Assembly: GCA_034008185.1 (NCBI GenBank)
Contig: CM067081.1
Location: 1,984,001-2,048,000, forward strand
Length of the DNA stretch: 64,000 nt
Reading direction: 5' to 3'
From: Gorsachius magnificus
Lineage: Eukaryota; Chordata; Aves; Pelecaniformes; Ardeidae
This document shows positions 26,997 to 38,948 of the stretch, piece by piece. Both the position numbers and the translations under genes were made by a program. Numbering within the stretch: position 1 is the first letter of the stretch; each line of letters begins with the position of its first letter. The notes under the pieces are model-generated. The model was not told the origin of the DNA, did no database searches, and saw only the letters and a list, made by a program, of their open reading frames with translations.

Positions 26997-27573
26997 TCAC
27001 AGAATCACAGGATGGCAAGGGTTGGAAGGGACCTCGGGAGATCACCCAGCGCCACCCCCCTGCTCAAGCAGGCTCACCCAGTGCATGTTACACAGGACTT
27101 GGTCCGTGCAGGCTTTGAATATCTCCAGAGAAGGAGACTCCACAGCCCGCCTGGGCAGCCTGGGCCAGGGCTCGGGCACCCTCACAGTCAGGAAGTTCTT
27201 CCTCCCGTTCAACTGGAACCTCTTCTGCTTCAGGTTGTGCCCATTGCCCCTTGTCCTGGCACTGGGCACCACTGAGAAGAGTCTGGCTCTGTCCTCGTGA
27301 CACCCACCGTGTAGGTGTTGATGAGATCCCCTCTCAGCCTTCTCTTCTCCAGGCTGAACAAGCCCAGCTCCCTCAGCCTTTCCTCGTAGGGGAGATGCTC
27401 CAGTCCCCCCATCATCCTTGTTGCTCTCCTCTGGACTCTCTCTAGGAGTTCCTCACCCTTCTTGAACTGGTGAGCCCAGAACTGGACCCAGTGCTCCAGG
27501 TGGGGTCTCCCCAGGGCAGAGTAGAGGGGGAGGAGAACCTCCCTCGCCCTGCTGGCCATGCTCCTCTTAATGC
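26997..27573 (-). mobile_element. LINE/CR1, group A, ORF2 end plus 3' end
   Basis: It starts [40 protein letters not shown] and [14 protein letters not shown] read on the minus strand. It is 5'-truncated at CATGCTCCTCTTAATGC. A small deletion at about 27308 removes the usual KYLKGG-type codons. Confidence 0.95.
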
Positions 27574-29939
27574 TAGAGTAAATCTTTTTTTAAACCAGTT
27601 GCTGTGTCTGGTGAATACATGCTCATTTGACTGCTCTACTCTTGGGCTGATGAGGCTTGAAACAGTAATAAGGGGGTGGCACTTTTTCATGGGAATGAAT
27701 GTATTTATTATGCTCAGAGATTTCAGAAATGCTGGATTCTCAACCATCCATTAACTGGCTCTTCAGAACGGTTCCACCCTTGCTTTCAGCTTTTCCTCTA
27801 TTTTTACATCCATTTAGCGGGAGTGGGTTGGAACAGTTTCATGGCAAGGCGGCGAGTGAGTGATGGGATACCGGCGGTAACGTGGGACAACCCATGTGAA
27901 ATGAAACCTGGCCCAGCCTCTGGGCTCCCTGCAGCATCAAGGTGCGTTTGCAGAGCTGGATGCTTGTCCTTCGTAATGCTCGGCGAGCAGCGTGCGGGAG
28001 AGGTTTGGGTAGAGCTTGGCATGGAAACGCGTGTAATCCCTGCGCTCGGTTGAGCTGTTAAATGTTTCTGAGTGATGAGGGAAGAAAGAAAAGGTTCTGC
28101 CATCCTTCCTGCTGTAGTTGCATTTGTGAGCTTCGTATCATTTAAAATGTTAAGCGTAAAACAAAACACAAGTCAGTTTAGGAGGGTTTCAGCTCTGGCC
28201 TCCTGAGTTGGAGATTGCTTTTAGACTGAAATTTGATTTGGAAGATTCTGTGAATTGGGGAATGTGCGTTTTCAGCTGTAAAAGGGGTTTCAGTACAACC
28301 GGTTTGCCTTTTAAAATGCAAGAGGCCAAATGAAGCCTGGAGGGTAAGCAAAATCTAATGGATGAGAGATGTCTTGATGTTTTAGTAGAGTTTGACCCGA
28401 GTTCCAGCTGAAGGACGGTAACATCTTAAAACACACTAATAATGGAACGTGCAATCATTCAACCATACCTGTAGCATCCTAAGAGCCCTCAGTCCATCAG
28501 TCACTTGTGACAAAGGGCTCCTGGCTGGTAAATCAAGTGCTTGGTCTTGGGAGCATTCTCTCTGTTGACCTTGGTGCAGCCCCATGCTCACCAAGGCAGT
28601 TGGACCTTGGAAATGAGCAGCCTGATAGCGTTGGGTCATGGCTTATGTGAGGGGATGAACAGGCTGGCCGTGAACATCTGAAGTGATGGGGCAGGAATCA
28701 CTGCTGGGTGTCAGGTAGGCAACCGTGTTGTATCAGGACAGCTACACACCTAATTTAGGTGGGAGAAATCCAGAGCAATTCATCTCTAAGTGATGTTTTA
28801 AATAATTCCCATTGAACAGGAAAGGTCTATAAAATGCCCTGTGTAAGAAGCCATTCAGAGGTCACCTCCCCACCTCCCATGCACCAAGGGATATTCCCTG
28901 GGGGACAGCTCCCCAAAAGGCAGGAGGAGATGCATGGCCCAAGCCCCAAGCTCTGCGGCTGTGTGAGGAGCAAGGCGGGTTTAGAAGATCCTTCTGGATG
29001 GAGGAAGGCTCGTGCCACGGGAGAGCAGGTTTGTTTAAATCTCTGCTGCGAGTAATTTCCGAAATGCTGTAGTTCTTCTGGAGGCTTAGTTTCCAATGCT
29101 GAATTAGTTCCCAGATGTCCTTCTCAGCTATTTTCTCTGTGCCCCCTCTATCATCACATAATTTAGGCGCATTCTTTCTGGTGTCATTGCTACCGGCAAT
29201 CAATGTTCAAGAGCGTTGCTGCAAGTCTAGCTGGTGGGGGCTTTGGCGGAGCTCTGCCAGGAAGCCTACGTGATGTCTGCTCCCTAATTTCTTAGCTCTG
29301 GGGTAATTCCTCAAGTACCAAATTCGCACATGCATGTCACAGAATGTGACTTTTTGCAAGAATAAATTCCCCGTCAGCCTAAAGGGAATGGATTTACAGC
29401 AGCGTGAGGTTGAAGACATGAAGATTCTCACGTTTCTGTCCTGAGAAGTTACTCATAAATATTGTTTTTGAAGAATTTCTGAGGTCTAGGCAATAAAGAA
29501 TGATAAGCGGTAGATGGCCTTAAAATACAACGTGAACATATTTTGCAGGTAAAAATACTTTGGCTTCATATGGCTGACCTGATGAAGTGACCGTAAAGAC
29601 CAAATGTTCCTGGACCTGTGGCAACTTCAAAGCCATCGCTCAACAGAACCAAGCTGGCATGCAGTGCTTTAGAGGTTTAAAAAGGAGAATTAGTTAAATG
29701 GTCCCTTGAATTTACCTGCCTTGGAGCAATGAATGCCATGATGTGGACAGTTTTGTCCATTGAAGGTTGGTAGTTCATGAGCTCTAAGATAGTACAGCAA
29801 GTGGCTGGGCAACGGTGAGCTGGAGTCCTTGGTGGCAGTGGTTCAACGAGTTGAAGTGTGGTTTTATGGTGCCTTGTCCTGCACTCAGATAAGGGACTTT
29901 ATTATCTGTCCCTGTAAAAATCCTTGTGATACGGCCGCC

Positions 29940-29985
29940 GTTAGGAGCGTATCACTGCTCAAAATGTTAGGAGCGTATCACTGCT
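29940..29985. repeat. 26-bp tandem duplication
   Basis: GTTAGGAGCGTATCACTGCT occurs at 29940-29959 and again identically at 29966-29985, separated by CAAAAT. Two units only, in otherwise unique intron. Confidence 0.95.
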
Positions 29986-31084
29986 AGGAAAGAGAAGGAA
30001 GGAGAATATTTGGTCTAGTAGATTAATTTAGGCTGCTTGTAGCAATTTAAGCCCTAATCAGATAATGGCCCCCAGAAACTATCCTTGAAAAATTAAATGG
30101 CACATTTTGGAAAACAGTGTTGTAAGTGACAATTCATTCACCCAGTCCCTGGTGGGGGGCTGAAGCATGGACCAAACCACCTGGGCACTTAGCCAAAGAG
30201 AAGCAAATTCTTTTTCAAGTGTTTCAAGAGTACTTAAGTCCTTCAGAGACCTCGCAATTGTGGATTTTCAGTGCTGCGTTGGCTGGTGTGTTATTTAGAT
30301 GCTCCTGATGTTTTTGTTTGTGATCTGAAGCTGAAAGCTCACCCATACATGGCGCAAAACTGCGGGTGGACAGATTATGGTGGATGCTGCTGGCAGATGC
30401 CAAACCCTGGATGGATGTGTTGAGTTCAGGCTGCTCAAAACCAGCGAGCTCCTTTTGAGAAGGACTTTGATAGGTCATAAACCAGTCCAGGTCAGCATAA
30501 CAGGTTCAGATCACCGTATTGATTCCTTTTCTAAGTATTCTCAAGTGCTCTGTCTTTGTTTTTTAATGTCTGTGTGCCCTGGGTGTGTGGACAACGGAGT
30601 TGTGTCTCCATTTCAGCAGGGCTGGGGGGGGGGAGAAGGGAGTGGCAGAGCCCCGGGAAAGGTCCCCTGAAGTCCACAGCAGTTCCTGAGGAACCCCCTG
30701 TCTCTTCCAGGAGGCTTTTGTGATGTTTGTACACAGAGGAGAGCACAAATCCAGAAAAAGGAGGACAAGAGGGCATGAATCTTATGATATATCGAGGTTC
30801 ATGGTGTGCCTTCAGAAGGCTGTGTTAGATGGGTGAAAGAAATATGCACAATTAGAAACATTAATGAAATTTGGGGAGAGGAAATGTGGCCCGATCCCTT
30901 CTTGGTACCATATGTCAGCGTCTCCAAAGCTCCAGGATTGGATAAAGCTTATGAAGGCAGGCTCGCAGCCTGGCTAAGATACTGGTTAACCTAAGGAGGT
31001 TCTTCATTGTCAAAGAGTAATAATGCATCTGCAGTTTTGTCTTTTTGTCAATTCACTCCATTTTTCCAAATCTGGGTTTTGGAA

Positions 31085-31923
31085 GTGGGAAGGGATGCCA
31101 TCCAGAGGGACCTGGACAGGGTTGAGGAGTGGGTCCATGTGTACCTCATGGGGTTCAACAAAACCAAATGCAAGGTGCTGCACCTGGGTTGGGGCAGTCC
31201 CCTGTATCAATACAGGCTGGGGGATGAAGGATAAAGGAGAAGGACTTGGGGGTACCGGGCGGTAAAAAGCCGGCCATGAGCCAGCAGCCATGGGCGCTGG
31301 CAGCCCAGAAAGCCAACCCTACCCTGGGCTGCATCAGGAGAAGCGTGGCCAGCGGGGCAAGGGAGGGGATTCTGCCCCTCTGCTCTGCTCTGGGGAGACC
31401 TCCCCTGGAGCCCTCCTGGAGCCCTCAGCACCAGGAGGACATGGAGCTGTTGGAGCGGGGCCAGAGGAGGGCTACTAAAATGCTCCGAGGGCTGGAGCCC
31501 CTCTGCTCTGAGGCCAGGCTGGGAGAGTTGGGGGTGTTCAGCCTGGAGCAGAGAAGGCTGCGGGCAGAGCTGAGTGCGGCCTTGCAATATATAAAGGGGG
31601 CTGGTAAGAAAGACGGAGGGAGAGTTTTCACCAAGGTCTGTAGTGACAGGACAAGGGGCAACAGTTTTCAACTGAAGGAGGGCAGGTTTAGGTTGGACAT
31701 AAGGAAGAAATTCTTTACAGTGAGCGTGGTGAGGCACTGGCCCAGGTTGCCCAGAGCAGTTGTGGATGCCCCATCATTGGAAGTGTTCAAGGTCAACTTG
31801 GATGGGGCTTTGAGCAACCTGATTGAGTTGAAGATGTCCCTGCCCATGGCATGGGGGTTGGACTGGATGATCTTTGAAGGTCCCATCCAACCCAAACCAT
31901 TCTGTGACTCTGCAATTCTGTGG
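31085..31923 (+). mobile_element. LINE/CR1 mosaic: group B body with group C 3' end
   Basis: Up to about 31581 the copy matches group [21 protein letters not shown] and LCSEARLGELGVFSLEQRRL are as in the copies at 15914 and 38949. From 31582 (TTGCAATATATAAAGGGGG) it matches group C and is nearly identical to 26090-26357. An open frame spans the junction without interruption. The 3' end is CCATTCTGTGACTCTGC. The 5' start near 31085 lies after the RT catalytic motif. Confidence 0.95.
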
Positions 31924-32929
31924 ATGGATGTTGCTCATTTAACGGTGGGGATGATTGCCTGGGCAGTAGATGCTGAAGTCTTGTTGAGAGGAAGCAGAAA
32001 AATGGGGAGGAGACATCTGAATTTGGCACTGCCCTCTAGATCTTGTTGTGGGTGTCTTCAGATAGTTGAGGTAGGGGCTTGGGGTGGGAGTGAGTTCAGC
32101 TGAACACCAGCAGAGCTTTCGTTAGCAGTTTTGTGGCTGGCAGGAAAAAAACCGCCCAAGCCACCGGCGCCTTTGCCCTGGGGTTTTAATGTCACTTTGT
32201 CCCTCGTGCCTGGTCCTCTGGAGCCTGGCGGTGCTGACCTACTGGGTGTCTCAAGGTTTCTTCCAGTGGCTCATGGGAAGGATGAGCGGAAGCTGGTTTA
32301 TACCTGGGGCTGGGTGTGACTGCCCTGGCTTTCATATCTTGAGGTGAATGAAAGAAAATAACAAATCTAATCCTTGAACGAGCCCAAAGAAACCCTTCTG
32401 CTCAATTGCTGCCCGTTCAATTCTTGAATCCTCCCAACCCTGTGCTGGCCTTTCCTCCAAGGGCAGCCCTTTGCCTGCTGACATCTCGGGGGTTTATCTC
32501 CTGCCCTCTCGTTTCTCCCCAGTAGATTCAAGCATTTTTTGGCCATACTGCCATACAGAACAACCACAGCGCCTGCGTAGCAGCTCGGTACCTCCAGACG
32601 AGGAATAAATTATCCCAGAAGGCTGCCAGGATGGAAAAAGCCGTCTTAAACCCCTCATACAACCATTTCTTGTCTCCTGCAGAAGAGGTCTGCGGTGAGC
32701 TTGTGTATACGGTTACGCACGCATCTGTCTCGCATGTAGAAAATAAAATAGAGAGAGCTGGAAGTGTAAGGTGGCTGCTTTATTATGGGCGTTCTGGGTA
32801 TAATGACGAAGGAGCCTGGGCTAAGGAGAGCTTGGTGGTTAAGCACATTTGAAGGCTCTGTACGCCGCTCTTTTTAAATTTATTTCATGAACTCCTTTAT
32901 GTGTGCATCTCCTAAAGGTGTTAAAATAG

Positions 32930-33356
32930 GACTGGTGTGGCCAGCAGGAGGGGGGGCCCCCCTGGCTGGGCGGGGGGGCCCCCCAGCTGGGGAGGGGTCT
33001 GGAGCCCCAGGCTGCTGGGGAGCGGCTGGGGGAGCTGGGGGGGTTCAGCCTGGAGCAGAGGAGGCTGAGGGGAGCCCTCATGGCTGCCTCAAGTGCCTGA
33101 GAGGAGGGGGGAGGATCGGCCCAGGGTCCCCGGGAGGGGGGGAGGGGCCCGGCCAATCCTTCCCCAAAGGGCTGTCAGGCCCTGGAAGGGGCTGCCCAGG
33201 GAAGGGGTCGAGTCCCCAGCCCTGGGGGGATTTAACAGCCGGGCAGAGGCGGTGCTGAGGGCCAGGGTTTGGGGGTGGGATGGCAGAGGTAGGGGAACGG
33301 TTGGGCTGGGGGAGCTTAAAGGGCTTTTCCAACCTAAACGATTCTGTGATTCTATA
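32930..33356 (+). mobile_element. LINE/CR1, group D (G+C-rich), with two internal collapses
   Basis: GACTGGTGTGGCCAGCAGG is followed by a short GC palindrome region (32949-32984) where the other group D copies carry a far longer stretch. A second contraction lies near 33105-33155. The 3' UTR is intact and ends AAACGATTCTGTGATTCTAT. Confidence 0.92.
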
Positions 33357-34103
33357 AAAAGAGGGGGTGGGACTCGTAGCCTAAAAGCCATTAATCAAAA
33401 AGCAGCATTGCACCAAAGAGGACAGGGCTGAGCCAAGCTGGAAGTGATGGTATAGAAAAATTTAGAAATACGTGAAAAATGAAAAGTGGCTTTAAAATAC
33501 CTCCTCGGTGCCGCCCCATGTGCTCTTCGTTTTGCACACACAGCATAATGTTTACAGCAGCTCGGTTAGTGGTGCTCAGGGCTGCGGTGCTGTATATTTT
33601 CCTTGGGGAGAACATTAAATGAACACTGGCTTTCCTCCTGCTATTGATTGCGAAGACGATATTAAATGAAATGAAAGCACAAAAACAACTTTTGATTTCT
33701 TCTGTGAGGGAATCTAATAAATTTTGTTCAATATGTTTTCATCTCATTTTCCTTCCTTCTGCATCATTGCTGTAATAAGGCCCCAAGCCCCAGCAGAGAC
33801 AGGGTCCCGTCACGTGCAGATCTGTACAAGTAGAAAGTAAAGGATATTTTCTTCTTGACCCCAGCATTTCATGTCTCCTCGTGAAGATTAGCAGCACTCA
33901 ACGTAAAACGAGTGGGCTTGGCCGATGTGCTGTCATTTTTGGTTCAAGGTGAAGAGGCAAGACGAGGATTTACAGGAGGTCTCCTAGGGTATCCAGGGGG
34001 AAAATCAGAGCAGGATGCCAGATGCTTTGGTGCTGCCACCTCTCCTGAGCTCATCCCTGGTCATTGTATCCAGGCTTTGTCTTATACCCCAGGGGATGGG
34101 GTC

Positions 34104-34916
34104 AGCTGGAGAGTTGGGCGGAGAGGAACCTGATGAAGTTCAACAAGGGCAAGTGTCCAGTGCTGCCCCTGGGGAGGTTGAACCCCAGGCACCAGGACAG
34201 GCTGGGGGCTGACCTGCTAGGAAACAGCTCTGCCCAGAGGCACCTGGGGGTCCTGGTGACGACAAGCTGACCATGAGCCAGCAGGGGGCCCTTGGTGCCA
34301 AGAAGGCCAATGGCATCCTGGGGTGCATCAAGAGGAGTGTGGCCAGCAGGATGAGGGAGGTTCTCCTCCCCCTCTACTCTGCCCTGGGGAGACCCCACCT
34401 GGAGCACTGGGTCCAGTTCTGGGCTCACCAGTTCAAGAGGGATGAGGAACTCCTGGGGAGAGTCCAGAGGAGGGCAACAAGGATGATGGGGGTACTGGAG
34501 CATCTCCCCTATGAGGAAAGGCTGAGGGAGCTGGGCTTGTTCAGCCTGGAGAAGAGAAGGCTGAGAGGGGATCTCATCACCACCTACAAATATCTCAAGG
34601 GTGGGTGTCATGAGGACGGAGCCAGACTCTTCTGAGTGGTGCCCAGCGCCAGGACAAGGGGCCATGGGCACAAACTGAATCAGAAGAGGTTCCAGTTGAA
34701 CGGGAGGAAGAACTTGTTGACTGTGAGGGTGCCCGAGCCCTGGCACAGGCTGCCCAGGGGGGCTGTGGAGTCTCCTTGTCTGGAGATCTTCAACCCCCAC
34801 CGGCTGCTGTCCTGTGCCCCCTGCTCTGGGTGAGCCTGCTTGAGCAGGGGGGTGGGACTCAGTGAGCTCCTGAGGTCCCTTCCAACCCCTGCCACTCTGG
34901 GATTCTGGGATCACAG
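34104..34916 (+). mobile_element. LINE/CR1, group A, ORF2 C-terminal part plus 3' end
   Basis: The copy starts at GGTCAGCTGGAGAGTTGGGC (RT segment after the FADD motif) and continues through [31 protein letters not shown] and [16 protein letters not shown] to the tail GGGATTCTGGGATCACAG. Frames are broken near 34260 and by an in-frame stop near 34635. Confidence 0.95.
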
Positions 34917-35797
34917 GGACTGCAGCTTTTGCTTTCCTGAGGCAGCTTGTTTGTGGTCATTTGGGGGATGAAGAAGAGCCAACAGACATAAATCCTGAGG
35001 GCTCAAAAACCAATAAGGTATAAAAATGTCTCATGTATTTTTAAACCCAGTGGGTTTTGAGTGCTGGGGATTTTCAAGCACGTTTCCCCTGGCACAAATT
35101 GCCCCAGATTCTGCTACTTTCTTATCTTTCAGTATGTCCAGAAAAGAAGCAAACCACATTAATTTTCCTGCACCTTTCCGATCTCCGTTTCCCCTTAAAA
35201 TAGAAAGGATCAGGTTTCTTGCTGGAGGTCAGCACTTATCAAAGTTTATGAGATCAGAGTAGAAGATAGAGTAGAGCAGGGCTGGCTGCATCTTTTCGCA
35301 TCCGAAGCTATTAAAGCTTCCTTGATAGAAACGGTATTTATCTGAAATGAAATTATTCTGAAAATGGCCATAACTTTCTTTCAGAACAAGATGATATCAC
35401 AGTAAGCAAGGTGCAGTCCTACCAAGCAGAAGTTAACCCCCTCCAAAAGAGTCAGAAGACCTAAATACAGGGTTGTCTCCATCTGCCTGAAATAACTGTG
35501 AAGTCTTTCAATAACTGACTGGATGGAAGAGCTCTACCCAAAGCCACGGCTTTCCTGTAGTCTGAAAGTGGTCTGATCTATTTCAGGCTTGGTTTTTATG
35601 TACAAACCTAACATTGGAAATTTTGGTCCAAGGAAGAGAGAAGGGTTTTTTGCTGAATTTGATAGGGCGTGAGTGCTGGTGAAATCTCAGAGGGCACAGA
35701 TGAAACATTTGCCGCACGTAGGCACACGGGACTATGTTTGTCATGGTTGTTGACTCAAGGACTATTAGTTAAGGATCATTATTAAGGACTAGTGTAG

Positions 35798-36160
35798 CAG
35801 AATCATAGAATGTTTTGGGTTGGAAGGGACCCCTAGAGGCCATCCAGTCCAACCCACCTGCAGGGAGCAGGGACATCTCCAACCAGATCAGGTTGCTCAC
35901 AGCCCCATCCAACCTGGCCTGGAATGTTCCCAGAGATGGAGCCTCCACCACCTCTCTGGGCAACCCCTGCCAGGGTTTCACCACCCTCACTGGAAAGAAT
36001 TTCTTCCTTCTTTCCTCCAGTCTAAACCTACCGTGTTTTAGTTTAAAACCATCCCCCCTTGTCCTGTCCCAGCTGGCCCTACTAAAAAGATTTTCTCCAT
36101 CTTTCCTCTGGGCCCCCTTTAAGTACTGAAAGGCCACAATCAGGTCTCCCCGCAATTCAG
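35798..36160 (-). mobile_element. LINE/CR1 3' end, group B
   Basis: CAGAATCATAGAATGTTTTG, then the group B 3' UTR and ORF2 end; the minus strand reads MRGDLIVAFQYLKGAQRKDG. It is truncated just before the FSLEKRR-equivalent codons. Confidence 0.95.
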
Positions 36161-37529
36161 GACTTATTTGGAGGGATTAACCAGCAGCAAAGACCAGAAG
36201 AACCTCTTGGTGCCCCAAGAGGCTGTCACTTAGATCCCATCCCTAGCTGCTGAGCAAGGGACTTCCCAACACCATGGCACGCACAGCCATCGGCTACTAA
36301 ACTGTGTGCTGAGGAGGCAAAACCCCGCGTAGAATTGCGGTTGAGAGAATTATAGGGAAAATGCACTCGGTGTGGTCAAGAATTGAGCTGGAGTTGGTTT
36401 AAGACCTCTTGGTCAGGAGGCAAAGCGGGATCATCGTGCTCGAGCAGGCAACAGGAGGACCCTGGAGTGATGAATGTGCTGGAAAAGAAATGGTTATCTT
36501 CTAATGAAGCGGAGAGTAGGCAGGGATATTTCTGATTTAAGATCTTCATCATTAATGTTCTGCTTGCAATCACTGGATCTGCAAATAACTTTCCGAGGAG
36601 CTTCTTGATTGCTGCAAGGCTGTATATATTCCTGAGTATGATGACAACATAGTTTTATGTAGCTTAAAAAAATCTGTTAAACTGCTGCTTATCCAACATT
36701 AACTACAGCAATTTTTAATTAACCTGATTTAGAAGCCAAGTATATCACTGATGAAAATGAGAGGGTAGAACATACAGGCGTTTATTCCAGTACAGTGGTC
36801 ATGATTGTTGAATTAGATTTATTCAAATGAACCTCAAAATTTTGCCACAGTAGTAGGCTGCATGTGCTGGGTGCCAGGTTTTAGAAATCTGCACGTAGTT
36901 GAAGAGCAGTGAGCTTTGGGGCACGGGAGGGAGAGACTGCGCCGTGTTTGTCTTGCGGCTCAGAAAGGGGGAGGAAAGACCCAGGCTCGCTTTTATTTAA
37001 TAAAGCGGAAAGAAGAAGAGCTGGGGTGTGAATTGACTGCTAATTACCTCCTTCCAGCCTTTGCTGGCAACTAGAAGACAGCGTTAGTGGAGCTTGGCGT
37101 GGAAAGACTCTCCACGGGTCATTTTGTCTGCCGTTGGGTTGGCTCTGCTCCGGGACGATGGCCAACGAGATGCACAGATAAACTGGGGCAGCAGATGTGC
37201 CGGTGGAGCATAGCAAAGCCAAACTCTCCGCCAGCAAAGGAAGATTAACGTCCCATTCAGTTTGTTGGAGGGATTTACGCAGGAGCACTTAAGAAGGGAT
37301 GGAGTTATTCGAGTGTTACTGTTCTCAGTCAGGAAACCTTCCAAGAAATGGAGGTAGGGGCAGTAAGCGAAAGCAAAACGGAGCAGAGCGAGGTGCAGAG
37401 GTTGTCGTCTGTGGTCTTCATGGTGGACAGGAACATCTAATGACGTAAGAGGTTGGTGCAAGGCATCTGCGCCATGCACATAGGGACTTGGGTCTGCAAT
37501 GCAAGGTGATTTACTAGCCTCTGCGCAGC

Positions 37530-37598
37530 TGACTGGGGGTTGGACTAGATGACCTCTGGGGGTCCCGTCCAACCCAAACCAGTCTATGATTCTATGAC
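37530..37598 (+). mobile_element. LINE/CR1 3' tail, group B
   Basis: Only the last 69 bp: GGTTGGACTAGATGACCTCT and the terminal octamers TCTATGATTCTATGA. Confidence 0.92.
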
Positions 37599-38338
37599 TG
37601 CTTAGATGATTTCCCCTGAACTCCCTCTGACCGATCCAAGTGAAGATGATGAAAACTGAAGATGCTCTGCAATCTTTTCCAAAGCACCCATTAAAACTTC
37701 ATGCAGCTTCAGAGGGTACGAGCTGCTGTGCATATTCCTTCCAGGTGGCCTGGCAGGTAATCGGGTCCCTCCCAGGGATGGCAGTTGTGCAGCCATGGGT
37801 GAATATGAGGGCTGGCATGTTTTCATGCCCCATCTCTACCTTCCCTTTAGCAAGAAGCCCTGGTTAATGGAAATGCTGAGCACCGAGGACTCGGGCTGGG
37901 TGCTGAGCTCTGCTGTTAGAACGCAAAGTGCTACCATGATCGAGCTGTGATGGCTGCAAGCAGCCAAGGAAAACCTTTCAAATATCGCTGTGCTGATGGT
38001 TTTTTCGTAGCCGAATTCCGCAGTCGGTGTGGGTATTTTCTCGGTCGTTCTCTTCGGAGCAAATTGAACATTCCCGCATTCCGCATTCTGGTTATCATCC
38101 TCGTTTTCGAGAGGAATAAAAATGAAATATTGATGACGTTGCGTGTAAGGCTGTAGAGCACAGTCATAGTCCTTCCTATACTCTGGCCAACTGAGAATAC
38201 ATCTGTGCCTTACCTCCCAGCTGTGCCGATGGCCTCTTTGCTCACACAGGTTGCTCATTGCCTTCCAGGGATGCTGTCCTCTTCTCTCTCCCTCATGACA
38301 AAAGTGTAATTTCTTTTTTGTTTTTTTTCTGACTGCAG

Positions 38339-38419
38339 GTTACCCAACGGGCTATCCCACCGCTGCCCCAGCCTACAACCCAAACATGTATCCAACCAGC
38401 AGCCCCGGCTACGCCCCAG
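38339..38419 (+). CDS. FAM168A: FAM168A coding exon (Pro/Tyr-rich N-terminal segment)
   Basis: This 81-nt exon encodes a Pro/Tyr/Ala-rich stretch containing [12 protein letters not shown] and, near its end, SPGYAP, which matches the N-terminal region of FAM168A. A polypyrimidine tract and CTGACTGCAG precede it, and it ends CCCCAG|GTAAAA. Both boundaries are phase 1: the first GT completes a glycine codon and the final G opens the next codon. FAM168A (also TCRP1) is a small Pro/Tyr-rich vertebrate protein linked in human cell studies to cisplatin resistance; its paralogue FAM168B is a neuronal membrane-associated neurite-outgrowth inhibitor. The paralogue is excluded because the cassette exon and the VPPTQSN segment downstream are of FAM168A type. 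The repeated GYPT unit differs slightly from the human sequence as I remember it. Confidence 0.93.
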
Positions 38420-38948
38420 GTAAAAATCTGTGCATGGAGACGAGATCGGGCGTGTTGAAGCACGCAGGAGGATTTGCCTTTTGCTGCTCGGTCTACAAAC
38501 CCCAGCAGTTGCCGTGGGCTTGTCAGCAAATATTTTCCAGTGAAGGGGCCTGCGTTAAGCTCTTCCCTTCCTAACTTCGTGACCTCCATTGGGAATATTT
38601 GTCTACGTTGCAAAGTACTTTTGAGCCATGAATTATATCCTAATGCTAATCGCAGGAATTTTACGGTCCTCACTGCTGTGATACCTGCACGCTGATGGCT
38701 TTTAATATTTTCTGAATACCAGATGCTATCTCCCCGAGACTGCCTTCCCCTTCCCCCTGCTTGTCCTTCTCCTTCCATGTCAGAGATGCCGAAATGTCAG
38801 CAACCGTGTACTGTTTGGTGTCTGGATCTCCCATGCTGTGTCTTTACTGTCCCTTGCTTTCCTGTGGCACTGACAGACTCTGGATCTGTCCTAGTGTCTT
38901 CTGTCCTTCTTCTGCCCTTCAAACCTCCCTAAAATGGCTCTTCCAAAG

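Larger units (their letters stand above)
1..38338 (+). other. FAM168A: FAM168A upstream intron (3' part)
   Basis: The exon at 38339 needs one nucleotide from an upstream exon to complete its first glycine codon. No upstream coding exon (expected to encode the family's MNPVYSPVQPG-type start) was found by eye, so this span reads as intron. It ends with a long pyrimidine tract (38311-38330) and TGACTGCAG. It holds 23 CR1 copies, listed separately. The longer stretches between them (1303-3084, 3883-6126, 6680-8166, 9099-10349, 11684-13236, 13487-15913, 16673-17920, 19891-21906, 22288-23515, 23913-25892, 27574-31084, 36161-37529) are unique-looking intron with only short ORFs, poly-A or poly-T runs (1832-1862, 4388-4411, 20441-20453, 20868-20885, 22845-22863) and small tandem duplications. 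A 5' UTR exon could be hidden here without being recognisable. Confidence 0.7.

Noticed and set aside
28655..28700. Possible minus-strand CR1 remnant around GAAGTGATGGGGCAGGAATC
   Set aside because: Only about 30 bp resemble the group C coding end and no adjoining CR1 sequence could be followed.
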